Source: CAZCZY01 sp964503525 (GTDB lineage: Bacteria > Patescibacteriota > JAUYIX01). Taken from it: a DNA stretch of 20,084 nucleotides. This document shows positions 13,744 to 19,985 of the stretch, one piece after another. The notes beneath the pieces were generated by a model. The model made no database searches and had not been told where the DNA came from. It worked only from the letters and a program-made list of their open reading frames with translations. Both the position numbers and the translations under genes were made by a program. Numbering within the stretch: position 1 is the stretch's first letter; each line of letters opens with the position of its first letter. Where the stretch lies: contig CAZCZY010000029.1 in the NCBI GenBank assembly GCA_964503525.1, forward strand, positions 1-20,084, written 5' to 3'.

Positions 13744-15054
13744 CTAGGCCCACGTATCGAGTTGCATGCCAGCTCGGTCAGCGACTGCACTCGACTTGGC
13801 CTGCTTACCAGTAATAACATCCTTAAGACGGATCTTGCGACCCGCAATAATGGCATTAAGTCCATAAGTTGCAGCCGCTCCAAGGCGGGGATGCTTAATT
13901 AAGAAACGGCCCGTGTTAAAAACAGGACGATAGACAGAACGCGGCACTTTTAAAACACGCATGAGCGCGGCCGAACGCGTGATTAGTTTTGCGCCCAGCA
14001 TGCTACCCTTTCCCGCTTTAGCGAGTTTAGTTGCGACCACACCGTACCCGGTTAAATCTACTGCCGTAAATACAAGACCTTCTGTACCATGCAAGAATCT
14101 TTTCCAGCCCTTTAGGGTTTCTCCACCAAGAGTTTTACCAATGGCCGCCTCTACCATCATTTTGCCTGGACCTATTACTGGAATAAAGTCGGCTCCATCA
14201 GCAGCAAGTTTATACAGTTTTTTTTGAGCTCCCGTATCATCCTCCAGGACTGCTTCGGCAAGGACTGCTTTTACCTCGGCGTATTTGGCTTTTGTGGCAG
14301 CTGGTAGATCTTTGAGCCCGGCCGCCTCAACCTGCTCTAGCAACTTATTTGCCGATGCGATCGCACCCTTGACATCACCTTTGATCAGGGCGCCATTAGC
14401 AGTTTCAATCGCCTGTCCAAATTCGTTTCTAAGTTTTGTAACAGCCTCAAACAAACGTGACTCTGCTGACTTTGTATCAACCGTGGTCCCTTCAAAAGGG
14501 TCTTCACCCTTTGCAAAACGCGCGCTTTTAGGGAGGGCTTCGCCGCTTTCTGCTGCTTCACCGTCAATCGCGCTTGAAAATTCTGTGTTCGAGACTGGAG
14601 TTTCTCGCTTAGGCAAGCCAGTGCTGATTCCCTCGGCACTCTGCGTAAAAACTTTGGTTGATTCCCCCGTCTCACCATCGGGGCGTTTCTCAAAGCTGCT
14701 CTGATATAACGTATCAATCTCCTGGGGTGAGAGTTTAAATGAAGTTTTTTCGCTTTCACTGACATATTGTGGGCCAAGGCTGTCGGCGGCTTTTTTTACT
14801 GTTTCGGCTGCCCTAGACTCCCCAATGTCCCCGAGGATGTCAGGCCAAGATTTTGTTTGCGGAATTTCGCCCGTGAGTATAGCGCCAATTTTTTTCAATG
14901 CATCAGCCGTTTTTTCTTGTCCTGCTTTTTTTAGGATCTCTTCGATGAAGGGCAACGTGTGTGAACGCTCGTCAATCACACCAGGTATACGAATGGGGCT
15001 TTTTTCCGGTGCGAACTTCTCAGGAGAAGAAGGGCTACGAGATTCATCAAACAT
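13744..15054 (-). CDS. Large Ala/Lys-rich protein with pre-toxin (PT-TG)-like segment
   Basis: 436 residues. The first ~190 are low-complexity, charged and likely disordered (SPSSPEKFAPEKSP, Ser/Glu/Gly-rich). A helical region ~195-275 carries Ala/Lys/Glu heptads (LFEAVTKLRNEFGQAIETA, ALIKGDVKGAIASANKLLEQ). At ~285-350 comes DGADFIPVIGPGKMMVEAAI, then GKTLGGETLKGWKRFLHGTE, then a hydrophobic GLVFTAVDLTGYGVVATKLA. The DFIPVIG...GK...G..L.GW.R motif resembles the pre-toxin TG domain (PF14449) found before toxin domains in polymorphic toxins, here followed only by ~85 basic residues with no nuclease motif that I recognise. Start ATG 15054 has no Shine-Dalgarno sequence. Function unknown; export or membrane insertion is inferred from the motif alone. 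Confidence 0.6.
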   Translation of the reverse strand: MFDESRSPSSPEKFAPEKSPIRIPGVIDERSHTLPFIEEILKKAGQEKTADALKKIGAILTGEIPQTKSWPDILGDIGESRAAETVKKAADSLGPQYVSESEKTSFKLSPQEIDTLYQSSFEKRPDGETGESTKVFTQSAEGISTGLPKRETPVSNTEFSSAIDGEAAESGEALPKSARFAKGEDPFEGTTVDTKSAESRLFEAVTKLRNEFGQAIETANGALIKGDVKGAIASANKLLEQVEAAGLKDLPAATKAKYAEVKAVLAEAVLEDDTGAQKKLYKLAADGADFIPVIGPGKMMVEAAIGKTLGGETLKGWKRFLHGTEGLVFTAVDLTGYGVVATKLAKAGKGSMLGAKLITRSAALMRVLKVPRSVYRPVFNTGRFLIKHPRLGAAATYGLNAIIAGRKIRLKDVITGKQAKSSAVADRAGMQLDTWA

Positions 15055-15134
15055 AGGTGCGTAAGTTAAGAGTGAGATACGAGAAATAAGTTAGCATACC
15101 CTTTCTGAATCAAGAATTTTTACGCCTGCCATGC

Positions 15135-16139
15135 TCATGGAACACTTTTTTCGGAAGCAATTTCTTGAATGATCTTGAGCCGTCTGGCTTGAGCTTTTTC
15201 AGCATCAAAAAGGGGATCACCCTTTTTCAGCCGGCCCTCAACTATTGCTACTTCAATGGGCGATGCCATGTTTTTAAAATGCGCTGGGTACGATAAATAA
15301 TAACGAGTCAGTTCCGCCCAATACTCACTTACTTTACTGTAGCGTTCGACGTTGACATCAGGATTTTTGATTCCGTCGATATACCCCCCGCTGTCACGAA
15401 AAGATCCTGCTGTGTTAAATGCACGCGTAACGTCGGCTAAGAAAGCTGCCCGTTCGGCAAGATCTAGGCTTGGATCGTGCTCCCAGTCATTAATGTGCCC
15501 AAGCTCATGAGAGAATACCCAATCGACACCGATCAAATTATTTTCGAGCGGGACGATAGGGTCTTCTCCGACCGAAAGGTGAATCTCATTGGTCTCCGAA
15601 GTCGTGCGGCCATGCTCAGTGCGGATCTCATGTCCATATGCGGAGGGCTTGGAAAGCGACTCCTCGACAACACTGATAAGCGCAACTTTGCGGTTGATGC
15701 TGCCAAGAGGATAGTTCTCCTCGCTCCACAATTTCCGCATTTGTTCGAGCTCCAGAATATCGGACTGGGACTGCCTTAGGCTAAGACTCGGCTCCTCCGG
15801 TAATTTATCCATATCTGTGGCCCCACGATGTGCGGCACGAGAGAGATGTTGCAAGATCAGAGGAGAATACTGCTCGCTCAAATAGGAAAGATTCGCGTGT
15901 AGTGCCGCGAACTCTTTTTGACTCAAATTGTCATGCTCAGATACGCTGCGCTCAAGAAATTCCTGAAATGATGGTTTGACGGTGCCGCGTTTTAGGTCAA
16001 AGTTAGTCTTAACGCCCCAGGTGAGAACGCCGGCTGCTAAAAAAGTAGCGACAGTACGCTTAAGTCTTTTCTTATAGTCGCTCATTGATTCGCGGACAGG
16101 TGACTGTTCGGACGGTTGCGGATTTTCACCGGATTTCAT
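15135..16139 (-). CDS. Membrane-anchored HExxH zinc metallopeptidase
   Basis: 334 residues. A basic stretch (DYKKRLKRT) and one hydrophobic segment at ~29-44 (TVATFLAAGVLTWGVK) anchor it, with the bulk outside by the positive-inside rule. Zinc motif HELGH at 211-215, within FSHELGHINDWEHD; a downstream SEYWAELTRYYLSYP (~271-285) offers a Glu as third ligand, the arrangement of gluzincins related to the anthrax lethal-factor-type fold (SExxAE). The middle part (~95-200) is acidic and helical. It precedes the pre-toxin-like gene by 80 bases, same strand, and follows tRNA-Phe by 24 bases with no clear Shine-Dalgarno. An internal start at MSDYKK is possible. Substrate unknown; host- or neighbour-directed proteolysis is inference. 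Confidence 0.75.
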   Translation of the reverse strand: MKSGENPQPSEQSPVRESMSDYKKRLKRTVATFLAAGVLTWGVKTNFDLKRGTVKPSFQEFLERSVSEHDNLSQKEFAALHANLSYLSEQYSPLILQHLSRAAHRGATDMDKLPEEPSLSLRQSQSDILELEQMRKLWSEENYPLGSINRKVALISVVEESLSKPSAYGHEIRTEHGRTTSETNEIHLSVGEDPIVPLENNLIGVDWVFSHELGHINDWEHDPSLDLAERAAFLADVTRAFNTAGSFRDSGGYIDGIKNPDVNVERYSKVSEYWAELTRYYLSYPAHFKNMASPIEVAIVEGRLKKGDPLFDAEKAQARRLKIIQEIASEKSVP

Positions 16140-16163
16140 CTGCCTACAATAGCAAGTTTTTTG

Positions 16164-16238
16164 TGGTGCCGAGGGCGAGAATCGAACTCGCTACGCCTGC
16201 CTCTTCAGGGCAGCGCTCTACCAATGAGCTACCTCGGC
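16164..16238 (-). tRNA. tRNA-Phe (anticodon GAA)
   Basis: A 75-base cloverleaf with encoded CCA: acceptor GCCGAGG/CCTCGGC with A73, D-arm GCTC...GAGC with GG in the loop, anticodon stem CTGCC/GGCAG with loop CTGAAGA (anticodon GAA), T-loop TTCGATT. It has its own promoter three bases upstream of the predicted start and lies 24 bases before the metallopeptidase gene, without an intervening terminator. Confidence 0.94.
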
Positions 16239-16247
16239 ACGCGAAAT

Positions 16248-16276
16248 AATCTAACAGTCATTTGCACCATTGACAA
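16248..16276 (-). promoter_or_regulatory. Promoter of tRNA-Phe and downstream genes
   Basis: On the minus strand TTGTCA (16276-16271), 17-base spacer, TAGATT (16253-16248). Transcription would start about three bases before the tRNA, and can read on into the metallopeptidase gene, making a tRNA-mRNA cotranscript. Confidence 0.6.
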
Positions 16277-16287
16277 CGTTCGCGCAA

Positions 16288-16318
16288 TAAAAAAAGGCTC
16301 TTACAGTGTAAGGGCCTT
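16288..16318 (-). terminator. Intrinsic terminator after the 109-residue gene
   Basis: On the minus strand AAGGC plus CTTAC pairs with GTAAG plus GCCTT (16318-16294) with one internal C/A mismatch and an ACT loop, followed by TTTTTTT (16294 onward). It isolates the small gene from the tRNA-Phe promoter just downstream. Confidence 0.85.
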
Positions 16319-16330
16319 GATTAACTGGGT

Positions 16331-16660
16331 TCAGTCGTTGCCGCAACCCAATCGTGAATGCATCTTGCGCTTGAGCCGAGTACAAAGGAGCTCGACTTCA
16401 CGGCGCGACTCTATTGTTTCAGTAACTTGTTTCCTGGGCAGTTTGTACTCCAACAGAAACGTCTCGACGCTGGCCGCGTCAGCTTCCGACATTGGAATCA
16501 CGTATAGCGATTGGAGCAGGCAAAGGATGTAAAAAAGGTTCGCCTCACTATTTTGAGGGTAGGCCTTATTTTGCAATTCATCTGTTAGTGAGACGATGGT
16601 TTCACAAAGCACCTTGGACGCCGGCTTGATCTTGAGTGTCGCTTTGACAGATTTCTTCAC
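16331..16660 (-). CDS. Hypothetical small helical protein
   Basis: 109 residues from GTG 16660, chosen because AAAGGAG sits five bases before it; the upstream in-frame ATG 16681 has no ribosome site and would include the Shine-Dalgarno in coding sequence. The protein is mainly helical: a basic start KKSVKATLKIKPASK, then ETIVSLTDELQNKAY, an amphipathic LFYILCLLQSLYVIPMSEAD, and a basic Arg-rich end (SRREVELLCTRLKRKM). No family recognised; a helical bundle or small regulator is possible. It has its own promoter right after tRNA-Val and a strong terminator. Confidence 0.72.
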   Translation of the reverse strand: MKKSVKATLKIKPASKVLCETIVSLTDELQNKAYPQNSEANLFYILCLLQSLYVIPMSEADAASVETFLLEYKLPRKQVTETIESRREVELLCTRLKRKMHSRLGCGND

Positions 16661-16699
16661 GCTTTCTCCTTTCACAACCATGCAAAGAACGGATCGAAC

Positions 16700-16728
16700 A
16701 CAGTAGTTCGTCTAATAGTTTCTGTCAA
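16700..16728 (-). promoter_or_regulatory. Promoter of the 109-residue gene
   Basis: On the minus strand a perfect -35 TTGACA (16728-16723), 17-base spacer, TACTGT (16705-16700). It begins nine bases past the tRNA-Val 3' end and gives a leader of about 33 bases that includes the AGGAG site. Confidence 0.6.
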
Positions 16729-16736
16729 TATTTATT

Positions 16737-16812
16737 TGGTGGGCACTGTAGGATTTGAACCTACGACATCTTGCGTGTAAAGCAAGCGCTCTAACCGCTG
16801 AGCTAAGTGCCC
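16737..16812 (-). tRNA. tRNA-Val (anticodon TAC)
   Basis: A 76-base cloverleaf with encoded CCA: acceptor GGGCACT/AGTGCCC with A73, canonical D-loop with GG, anticodon stem CTTGC/GCAAG with loop TTTACAC (anticodon TAC), T-loop TTCAAAT. Its first ten bases overlap the 3' end and stop codon of the upstream HTH gene. No separate promoter is obvious, so it may be cotranscribed with that gene. Confidence 0.94.
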
Positions 16813-17471
16813 AAACCTCTATCTGCAATTGCTTCGGTCCAACCTCTAATAGTCAAGAATAAGGCAGCATCGCACACATATATTTCAAATGTCCCAAGCG
16901 GCAGTGTATTTCGAACATGTTTGCTGGACTTATTGAGTATTCTGTATGTTTTAAAAAAATTCTCAAGCGGTATGCCGGATACTTTTGACCAGAATATTTC
17001 CGCTTTTCGATAATCTAGATGTGGGTGTATATGAATATATCCCCTAAATTTTGTTTCCGGTACGAGACAAACCTTGCGAAAATAAAGCATCATGAGCTGA
17101 ATCATACGAGAATCACTGTTTGAGAAACCAACCATATTCTGCGGACTTTTTCTACCCTCCGCCCAATACAATGATGTTCCCAGTAGCCAAAGCTCTCTAC
17201 GAGAAATTTTTTTTATCTGAGCATATGCCCGGTCAATGATAATCTGACGCCTAATATTTTCCCTCGAAAGCCGGGTTTGTCGCCGCCTTTCAACAACTTC
17301 TTTACTACTACCCAGTGATTTCAGGCGTTTCTCTTGCTCTTTTGTAAGGGGGATATCCCTAACCCAGATACTTACGCTGCCTTTTGCAACGCTAAGAATA
17401 TTGGAAATCTCTCTAATCGACCGTCCTTTTGAACGAAGGTCTTTAGCCCGGCTTTGTTCCTGTATTTTCAT
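16803..17471 (-). CDS. HTH protein with LAGLIDADG-endonuclease-like domain, overlapping tRNA-Val
   Basis: 222 residues. Residues ~7-45 form a resolvase-type helix-turn-helix (RAKDLRSKGRSIREISNILS, VAKGSVSIWVRDIPL). A basic helix follows. From ~92 the sequence LLGTSLYWAEGRKSPQNMVG then FSNSDSRMIQLMMLYFRKV, RGYIHIHPHLDYRKAEIFWS and GTFEIYVCDAALFL has the layout of a one-repeat LAGLIDADG-like family common in Patescibacteria and archaea, where the acidic residue in YWAEG takes the place of the catalytic Asp. It may cut or bind DNA, or regulate. The last ten bases, including the stop TAG, lie in tRNA-Val, which suggests tRNA-linked insertion. Start ATG 17471 has no ribosome site. AT-richness here exceeds its neighbours. 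Confidence 0.72.
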   Translation of the reverse strand: MKIQEQSRAKDLRSKGRSIREISNILSVAKGSVSIWVRDIPLTKEQEKRLKSLGSSKEVVERRRQTRLSRENIRRQIIIDRAYAQIKKISRRELWLLGTSLYWAEGRKSPQNMVGFSNSDSRMIQLMMLYFRKVCLVPETKFRGYIHIHPHLDYRKAEIFWSKVSGIPLENFFKTYRILNKSSKHVRNTLPLGTFEIYVCDAALFLTIRGWTEAIADRGLGT

Positions 17472-17576
17472 TTCGAATGGGTATTGGATTCACTGTGATG
17501 GAATATTAACACACGTTCAAAATTTTGTCTCAAGGGATATTGAGGTGCCATAGTGTTCGTGACAACTTTACAAAAA

Positions 17577-17606
17577 TTCACAAAAAAAGATAGGGTGCGG
17601 TATACT
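17577..17606 (+). promoter_or_regulatory. Promoter of dcd, leaderless type
   Basis: TTCACA (17577-17582), 18-base spacer, TATACT (17601-17606), then nine bases to ATG 17616. There is no Shine-Dalgarno sequence. This fixes the start at 17616; the open frame upstream to 17553 would run through the promoter. Confidence 0.65.
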
Positions 17607-17615
17607 CTAGAACTC

Positions 17616-18194
17616 ATGATTCTCTCGGACCAGACATTAAAACAGATGCTGGGCGATGGCCGCCTTTTGGTCGAACCACTGAGCCCAAACTCAATACAGC
17701 CGGCCTCGATTGATTGTCGCTTGGGGTCGCACTATTTGGTTGTCGAGGACAAAAATATGGAGGTACTGGCTTTTGATCAAGAGATTAAATACCGCGAACT
17801 AGAAGGCAGCGTGATCGTAATTCCGCCACACTCTTTTTTACTCGCCACAACCGAAGAATTTATTAAGTTGCCCGACAATCTGACCGCATTTGTTGAAGGC
17901 CGTTCGTCGATCGGGCGCATGGGATTGTTCATCCAAAATTCTGGGTGGGTGGATCCGGGTTTTGAAGGACGTATCACACTTGAACTTTTTAACGCCAACT
18001 CCTTGCCAATCAAGTTGACGGCGGGGGTTCGCATCTGTCAATTGGTTTTTTGCAAAATGGATCAGGCGGCTGAGTTTCCATATCGTGGAAAATATCAGGG
18101 CCAGCGACGCTCAACAGGCAGCCGCATTTTTTTGGACACCGATTTGTACGGATCAACAATTGAGTCGAACACTGCCGCGGCTTCGATCGAGTAG
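17616..18194 (+). CDS. dcd: dCTP deaminase
   Basis: A 192-residue cytoplasmic homotrimeric enzyme that converts dCTP to dUTP, the entry to dTTP synthesis. Landmarks in order: ILSDQTLKQML at the start, IQPASIDCRLG (~29-40), FVEGRSSIGRMGLFIQNSG (~91-110; the RSSxGR loop), VDPGFEGRITLELFN (~112-126) with the catalytic Glu in ITLEL, and KYQGQRRSTGSRIFLD near the end, the typical lid. Length fits the family (about 190). I see no sign of extra domains; whether it also hydrolyses dUTP to dUMP, as some archaeal forms do, cannot be told here. It is convergent to the zinc-ribbon gene with a shared terminator. Confidence 0.95.
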   Translation: MILSDQTLKQMLGDGRLLVEPLSPNSIQPASIDCRLGSHYLVVEDKNMEVLAFDQEIKYRELEGSVIVIPPHSFLLATTEEFIKLPDNLTAFVEGRSSIGRMGLFIQNSGWVDPGFEGRITLELFNANSLPIKLTAGVRICQLVFCKMDQAAEFPYRGKYQGQRRSTGSRIFLDTDLYGSTIESNTAAASIE

Positions 18195-18227
18195 TTCGGC
18201 AAGCAAACGGGGTGTAGCGCATAAAAC

Positions 18228-18263
18228 AAAAGTCTCGCGCCCACATTGGAACGAGAGACTTTT
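18228..18263. terminator. Bidirectional terminator between dcd and the zinc-ribbon gene
   Basis: AAAAGTCTC (18228-18236) pairs with GAGACTTTT (18255-18263), leaving an 18-base loop that can partly close with CG pairs. The arms end in A-run and T-run, so it can serve both directions, and lies between two convergent genes. Confidence 0.75.
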
Positions 18264-18277
18264 ATGGTTGCTTGGTT

Positions 18278-18958
18278 CTAGGGCATCAGCTTTACCGAAG
18301 TAGACTTTGTGACGAGATCGTAAATTACTTCTGAGAAGATTGCGGTCTCAAGTTCGCGCATGGCTGTGAAGAGAGCTGTTCGCATCGCCTGAAATGTCTG
18401 CTCGGTACTGCCGATGATCTTTGTGATTGAGAGCGGCGCCCGTCCAACAGCTCGCGGGTCCTTGGTATTAAGGAAAAGCTGATTAAGTAGGTCAGCACTC
18501 CACGCAAGAATGAGGCGGGCGTCAGAATCTGCCACAGGAGCCGGATCATACAGACCCAAGCCTTCGCTCGTTCGGATGATCTGCAAGAGTGGGCGATTTC
18601 TGCCAGAGGGATCTCGGGGTCCGATTAGCCGAACCTCACACGTCGGATCCTGTCGGAGTCTGAATTTGAGCTTTAGAGCCTCGGTCCACCAACGCCAAAT
18701 CTCGTGACGGTGGACGATCGCGGTAACGTTGGTCTGTGTTACCTGCACAGCGTATTTATCCAGCCGCACCATGTAGGGTATCAACAACCCACCTGCACGA
18801 TTGGCAGCGTGGACAGCTGCTTGATAGTCGCGCCACTTTGCACCGCAACTTTTGCATTGAACTTTGATCGCCTGATCGGGTTCTCCTTCACCAATGATGC
18901 GATCTTCTAGTCGACAAGAGCTAACGGGACATTGTCCGATAAGCCGTATAATCCCCAT
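18278..18958 (-). CDS. Zinc-ribbon hypothetical protein
   Basis: 226 residues from ATG 18958, which has the best Shine-Dalgarno of the window (AGGAGGTGA, three bases before the start); the frame open to 19003 is upstream of that site and rejected. The N-terminus carries CPVSSC (~10-15) and CKSCGAKW (~35-42), a likely zinc ribbon. The remainder is mixed, with WRWWTEALKLKFRLRQDP, VRLIGPRDPSG and a helical C-terminal half (QAMRTALFTAMRELETAIFS). No membrane segment or catalytic motif recognised. It could be a nucleic-acid-binding or regulatory protein. Lies between dcd and the inverted-repeat element. Confidence 0.72.
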   Translation of the reverse strand: MGIIRLIGQCPVSSCRLEDRIIGEGEPDQAIKVQCKSCGAKWRDYQAAVHAANRAGGLLIPYMVRLDKYAVQVTQTNVTAIVHRHEIWRWWTEALKLKFRLRQDPTCEVRLIGPRDPSGRNRPLLQIIRTSEGLGLYDPAPVADSDARLILAWSADLLNQLFLNTKDPRAVGRAPLSITKIIGSTEQTFQAMRTALFTAMRELETAIFSEVIYDLVTKSTSVKLMP

Positions 18959-19001
18959 GTTCACCTCCTGTATTGAAAAAGAACCACTGCTAAGTGGCGA
19001 C

Positions 19002-19029
19002 ATGCTAGCGCTGCCCTGAGTAATTGCAA
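19002..19029 (-). promoter_or_regulatory. Likely promoter of the zinc-ribbon gene
   Basis: On the minus strand TTGCAA (19029-19024), 16-base spacer, TAGCAT (19007-19002). The leader contains a small hairpin CCACT-AGTGG at about 18983-18996 and the strong ribosome site. Confidence 0.4.
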
Positions 19030-19058
19030 ATTTAACGGGGTTGTTCTTTGTTATCCTT

Positions 19059-19157
19059 GGTGCAGTATTCTTGAATTAGTCCGAACGCATTTCGCCGCCT
19101 GCGGCGGCGAGAAAGTCCCCCCGCGAAAATTCGGAAAGGCGGCGGAGCCGCACCGCT
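19059..19157 (+). repeat. Left arm of 99-base inverted repeat, REP-like
   Basis: Bases 19059-19157 match the reverse complement of 19986-20084 without a mismatch. The arm itself is folded: GCCGCC/GGCGGC (19094-19108, 3-base loop), extended by TTTC/GAGA to a ten-pair stem, and a second stem GCGGC/GCCGC near 19142-19154. It is more GC-rich than its surroundings, like repeated extragenic palindromes. Confidence 0.93.
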
Positions 19158-19249
19158 CAAAACCGCAAAAGAACCCGGAGAAAAACATCGGCTCGAACCA
19201 TATTTTAATTTTGGGGGAAGAAAATTTTTTAATCCAATACGGGAACCCA

Positions 19250-19279
19250 GAAAAAGCCTTAAAATAGAGGCTTTTTCTG
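19250..19279. terminator. Terminator-like hairpin upstream of the element's promoter
   Basis: AGAAAAAGCC (19250-19259) pairs perfectly with GGCTTTTTCT (19270-19279) around a 10-base AT-rich loop. With A-run and T-run in the arms it could stop transcription in either direction, insulating the cargo gene from outside reading. Confidence 0.55.
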
Positions 19280-19281
19280 TT

Positions 19282-19314
19282 GAGCTTGACTAACAAGCTC
19301 ATATATGCTATGAT
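19282..19314 (+). promoter_or_regulatory. Strong promoter with overlapping palindromic operator
   Basis: TTGACT (19286-19291), 17-base spacer, TATGAT (19309-19314): near-consensus. GAGCTT-GACTAAC-AAGCTC (19282-19300) is a perfect 6+6 inverted repeat covering the -35, which is where a dimeric repressor would bind. The leader to ATG 19390 is about 70 bases. Confidence 0.7.
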
Positions 19315-19389
19315 GTGGCCAGTAAGAAATCGGGTCATGGTGGCTCGATAGCACATTCCAAACAACATCAACCAAAAAGGGAGGCCGAA

Positions 19390-19821
19390 ATGAAATGGTT
19401 TACTAAGTTCGTCGGCAGGCTTCCCTTCGCTGGGAAGATGTCGATAAGACAGCTTGTCTTTGGTCTTTACCACAGCACAACGGCGGTCGAGCGTCGAAAG
19501 AGCTATCTGTACATCCTGACACTCCTTATTTTCTTCGTTCTGCTTCACGCGGTGCAGGCAAGAATGGGGATTCAGGCGTTGGGCTTCGATTCGCCGATTT
19601 ACGCGAAAGCCATCAGTGCTCTCTACGCTCTCGCTAACGTCTTTGTCGTCCTGACGCAGTTGCATCTTGGTTTCCGAACGACACGCTTCTTCTTCGGGGG
19701 TTTGTATCCTCGAAGCAAGAGAAGTTATGTCGACTATTCCGGAGCCGAGGTGGCAATCATGCTCGCGGTGACAATCGGCGGTCAAATCGTTTTCCTGTCG
19801 CTCTACAGCATTTACAAGTGA
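19390..19821 (+). CDS. Small three-helix membrane protein carried by the inverted-repeat element
   Basis: 143 residues. ATG 19390 follows GGGAGG five bases upstream. A basic amphipathic N-terminus (MKWFTKFVGRLPFAGKMSIR) precedes three hydrophobic helices: ~40-57 (YLYILTLLIFFVLLHAV), ~75-95 (AISALYALANVFVVLTQLHL) and ~122-141 (VAIMLAVTIGGQIVFLSLYS). Between helices 2 and 3 lies GFRTTRFFFGGLYPRSKRSY, strongly basic and so probably cytoplasmic. No family recognised. With its own near-consensus promoter, operator-like palindrome and terminator it is a self-contained unit. The antisense frame over the same region is rejected because it lacks a ribosome site and its 3' part translates the repeat. 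Confidence 0.75.
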   Translation: MKWFTKFVGRLPFAGKMSIRQLVFGLYHSTTAVERRKSYLYILTLLIFFVLLHAVQARMGIQALGFDSPIYAKAISALYALANVFVVLTQLHLGFRTTRFFFGGLYPRSKRSYVDYSGAEVAIMLAVTIGGQIVFLSLYSIYK

Positions 19822-19851
19822 CAAGCGACACGAACGCGGTTCGCAATCACG

Positions 19852-19890
19852 GGGCTCCTTGCAGACACAATCTGCTCGGAGCCCTTTTCT
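19852..19890 (+). terminator. Intrinsic terminator of the element's gene
   Basis: GGGCTCC (19852-19858) pairs with GGAGCCC (19878-19884) and GCAGA with TCTGC inside it, around a CACAA loop with a two-base internal bulge on each side. TTTTCTATTTT follows. It lies 31 bases after the stop. Confidence 0.9.
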
Positions 19891-19928
19891 ATTTTGATTT
19901 ATTCTCTGATTTTTCATATAATACATTT

Positions 19929-19947
19929 GTATTCGCTTTGCGAATAC
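19929..19947. repeat. Small perfect hairpin near the right arm
   Basis: GTATTCGC (19929-19936) and GCGAATAC (19940-19947) form an 8-pair stem with a TTT loop. It lies between the terminator and the right repeat arm. The stretch 19891-19985 holds nothing else that I can identify. Confidence 0.55.
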
Positions 19948-19985
19948 TTGGATTGAATGCCGCCAAAGAAAAACTTGAAATTGTC

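Noticed and set aside
14285..14704. Plus-strand Ala/Ser-rich frame inside the pre-toxin-like gene
   Set aside because: Shadow of an Ala/Lys-rich gene on the other strand; no start signal.
16116..16532. Plus-strand frame across tRNA-Phe
   Set aside because: Begins with translated antisense tRNA and has no features of a protein family.
19051..19926. Long minus-strand open frame (291 codons) across the inverted-repeat element
   Set aside because: Antisense to the plus-strand gene that has a promoter, ribosome site, helices and terminator; its own 3' part translates the repeat arm, and it shows no fold-like pattern.
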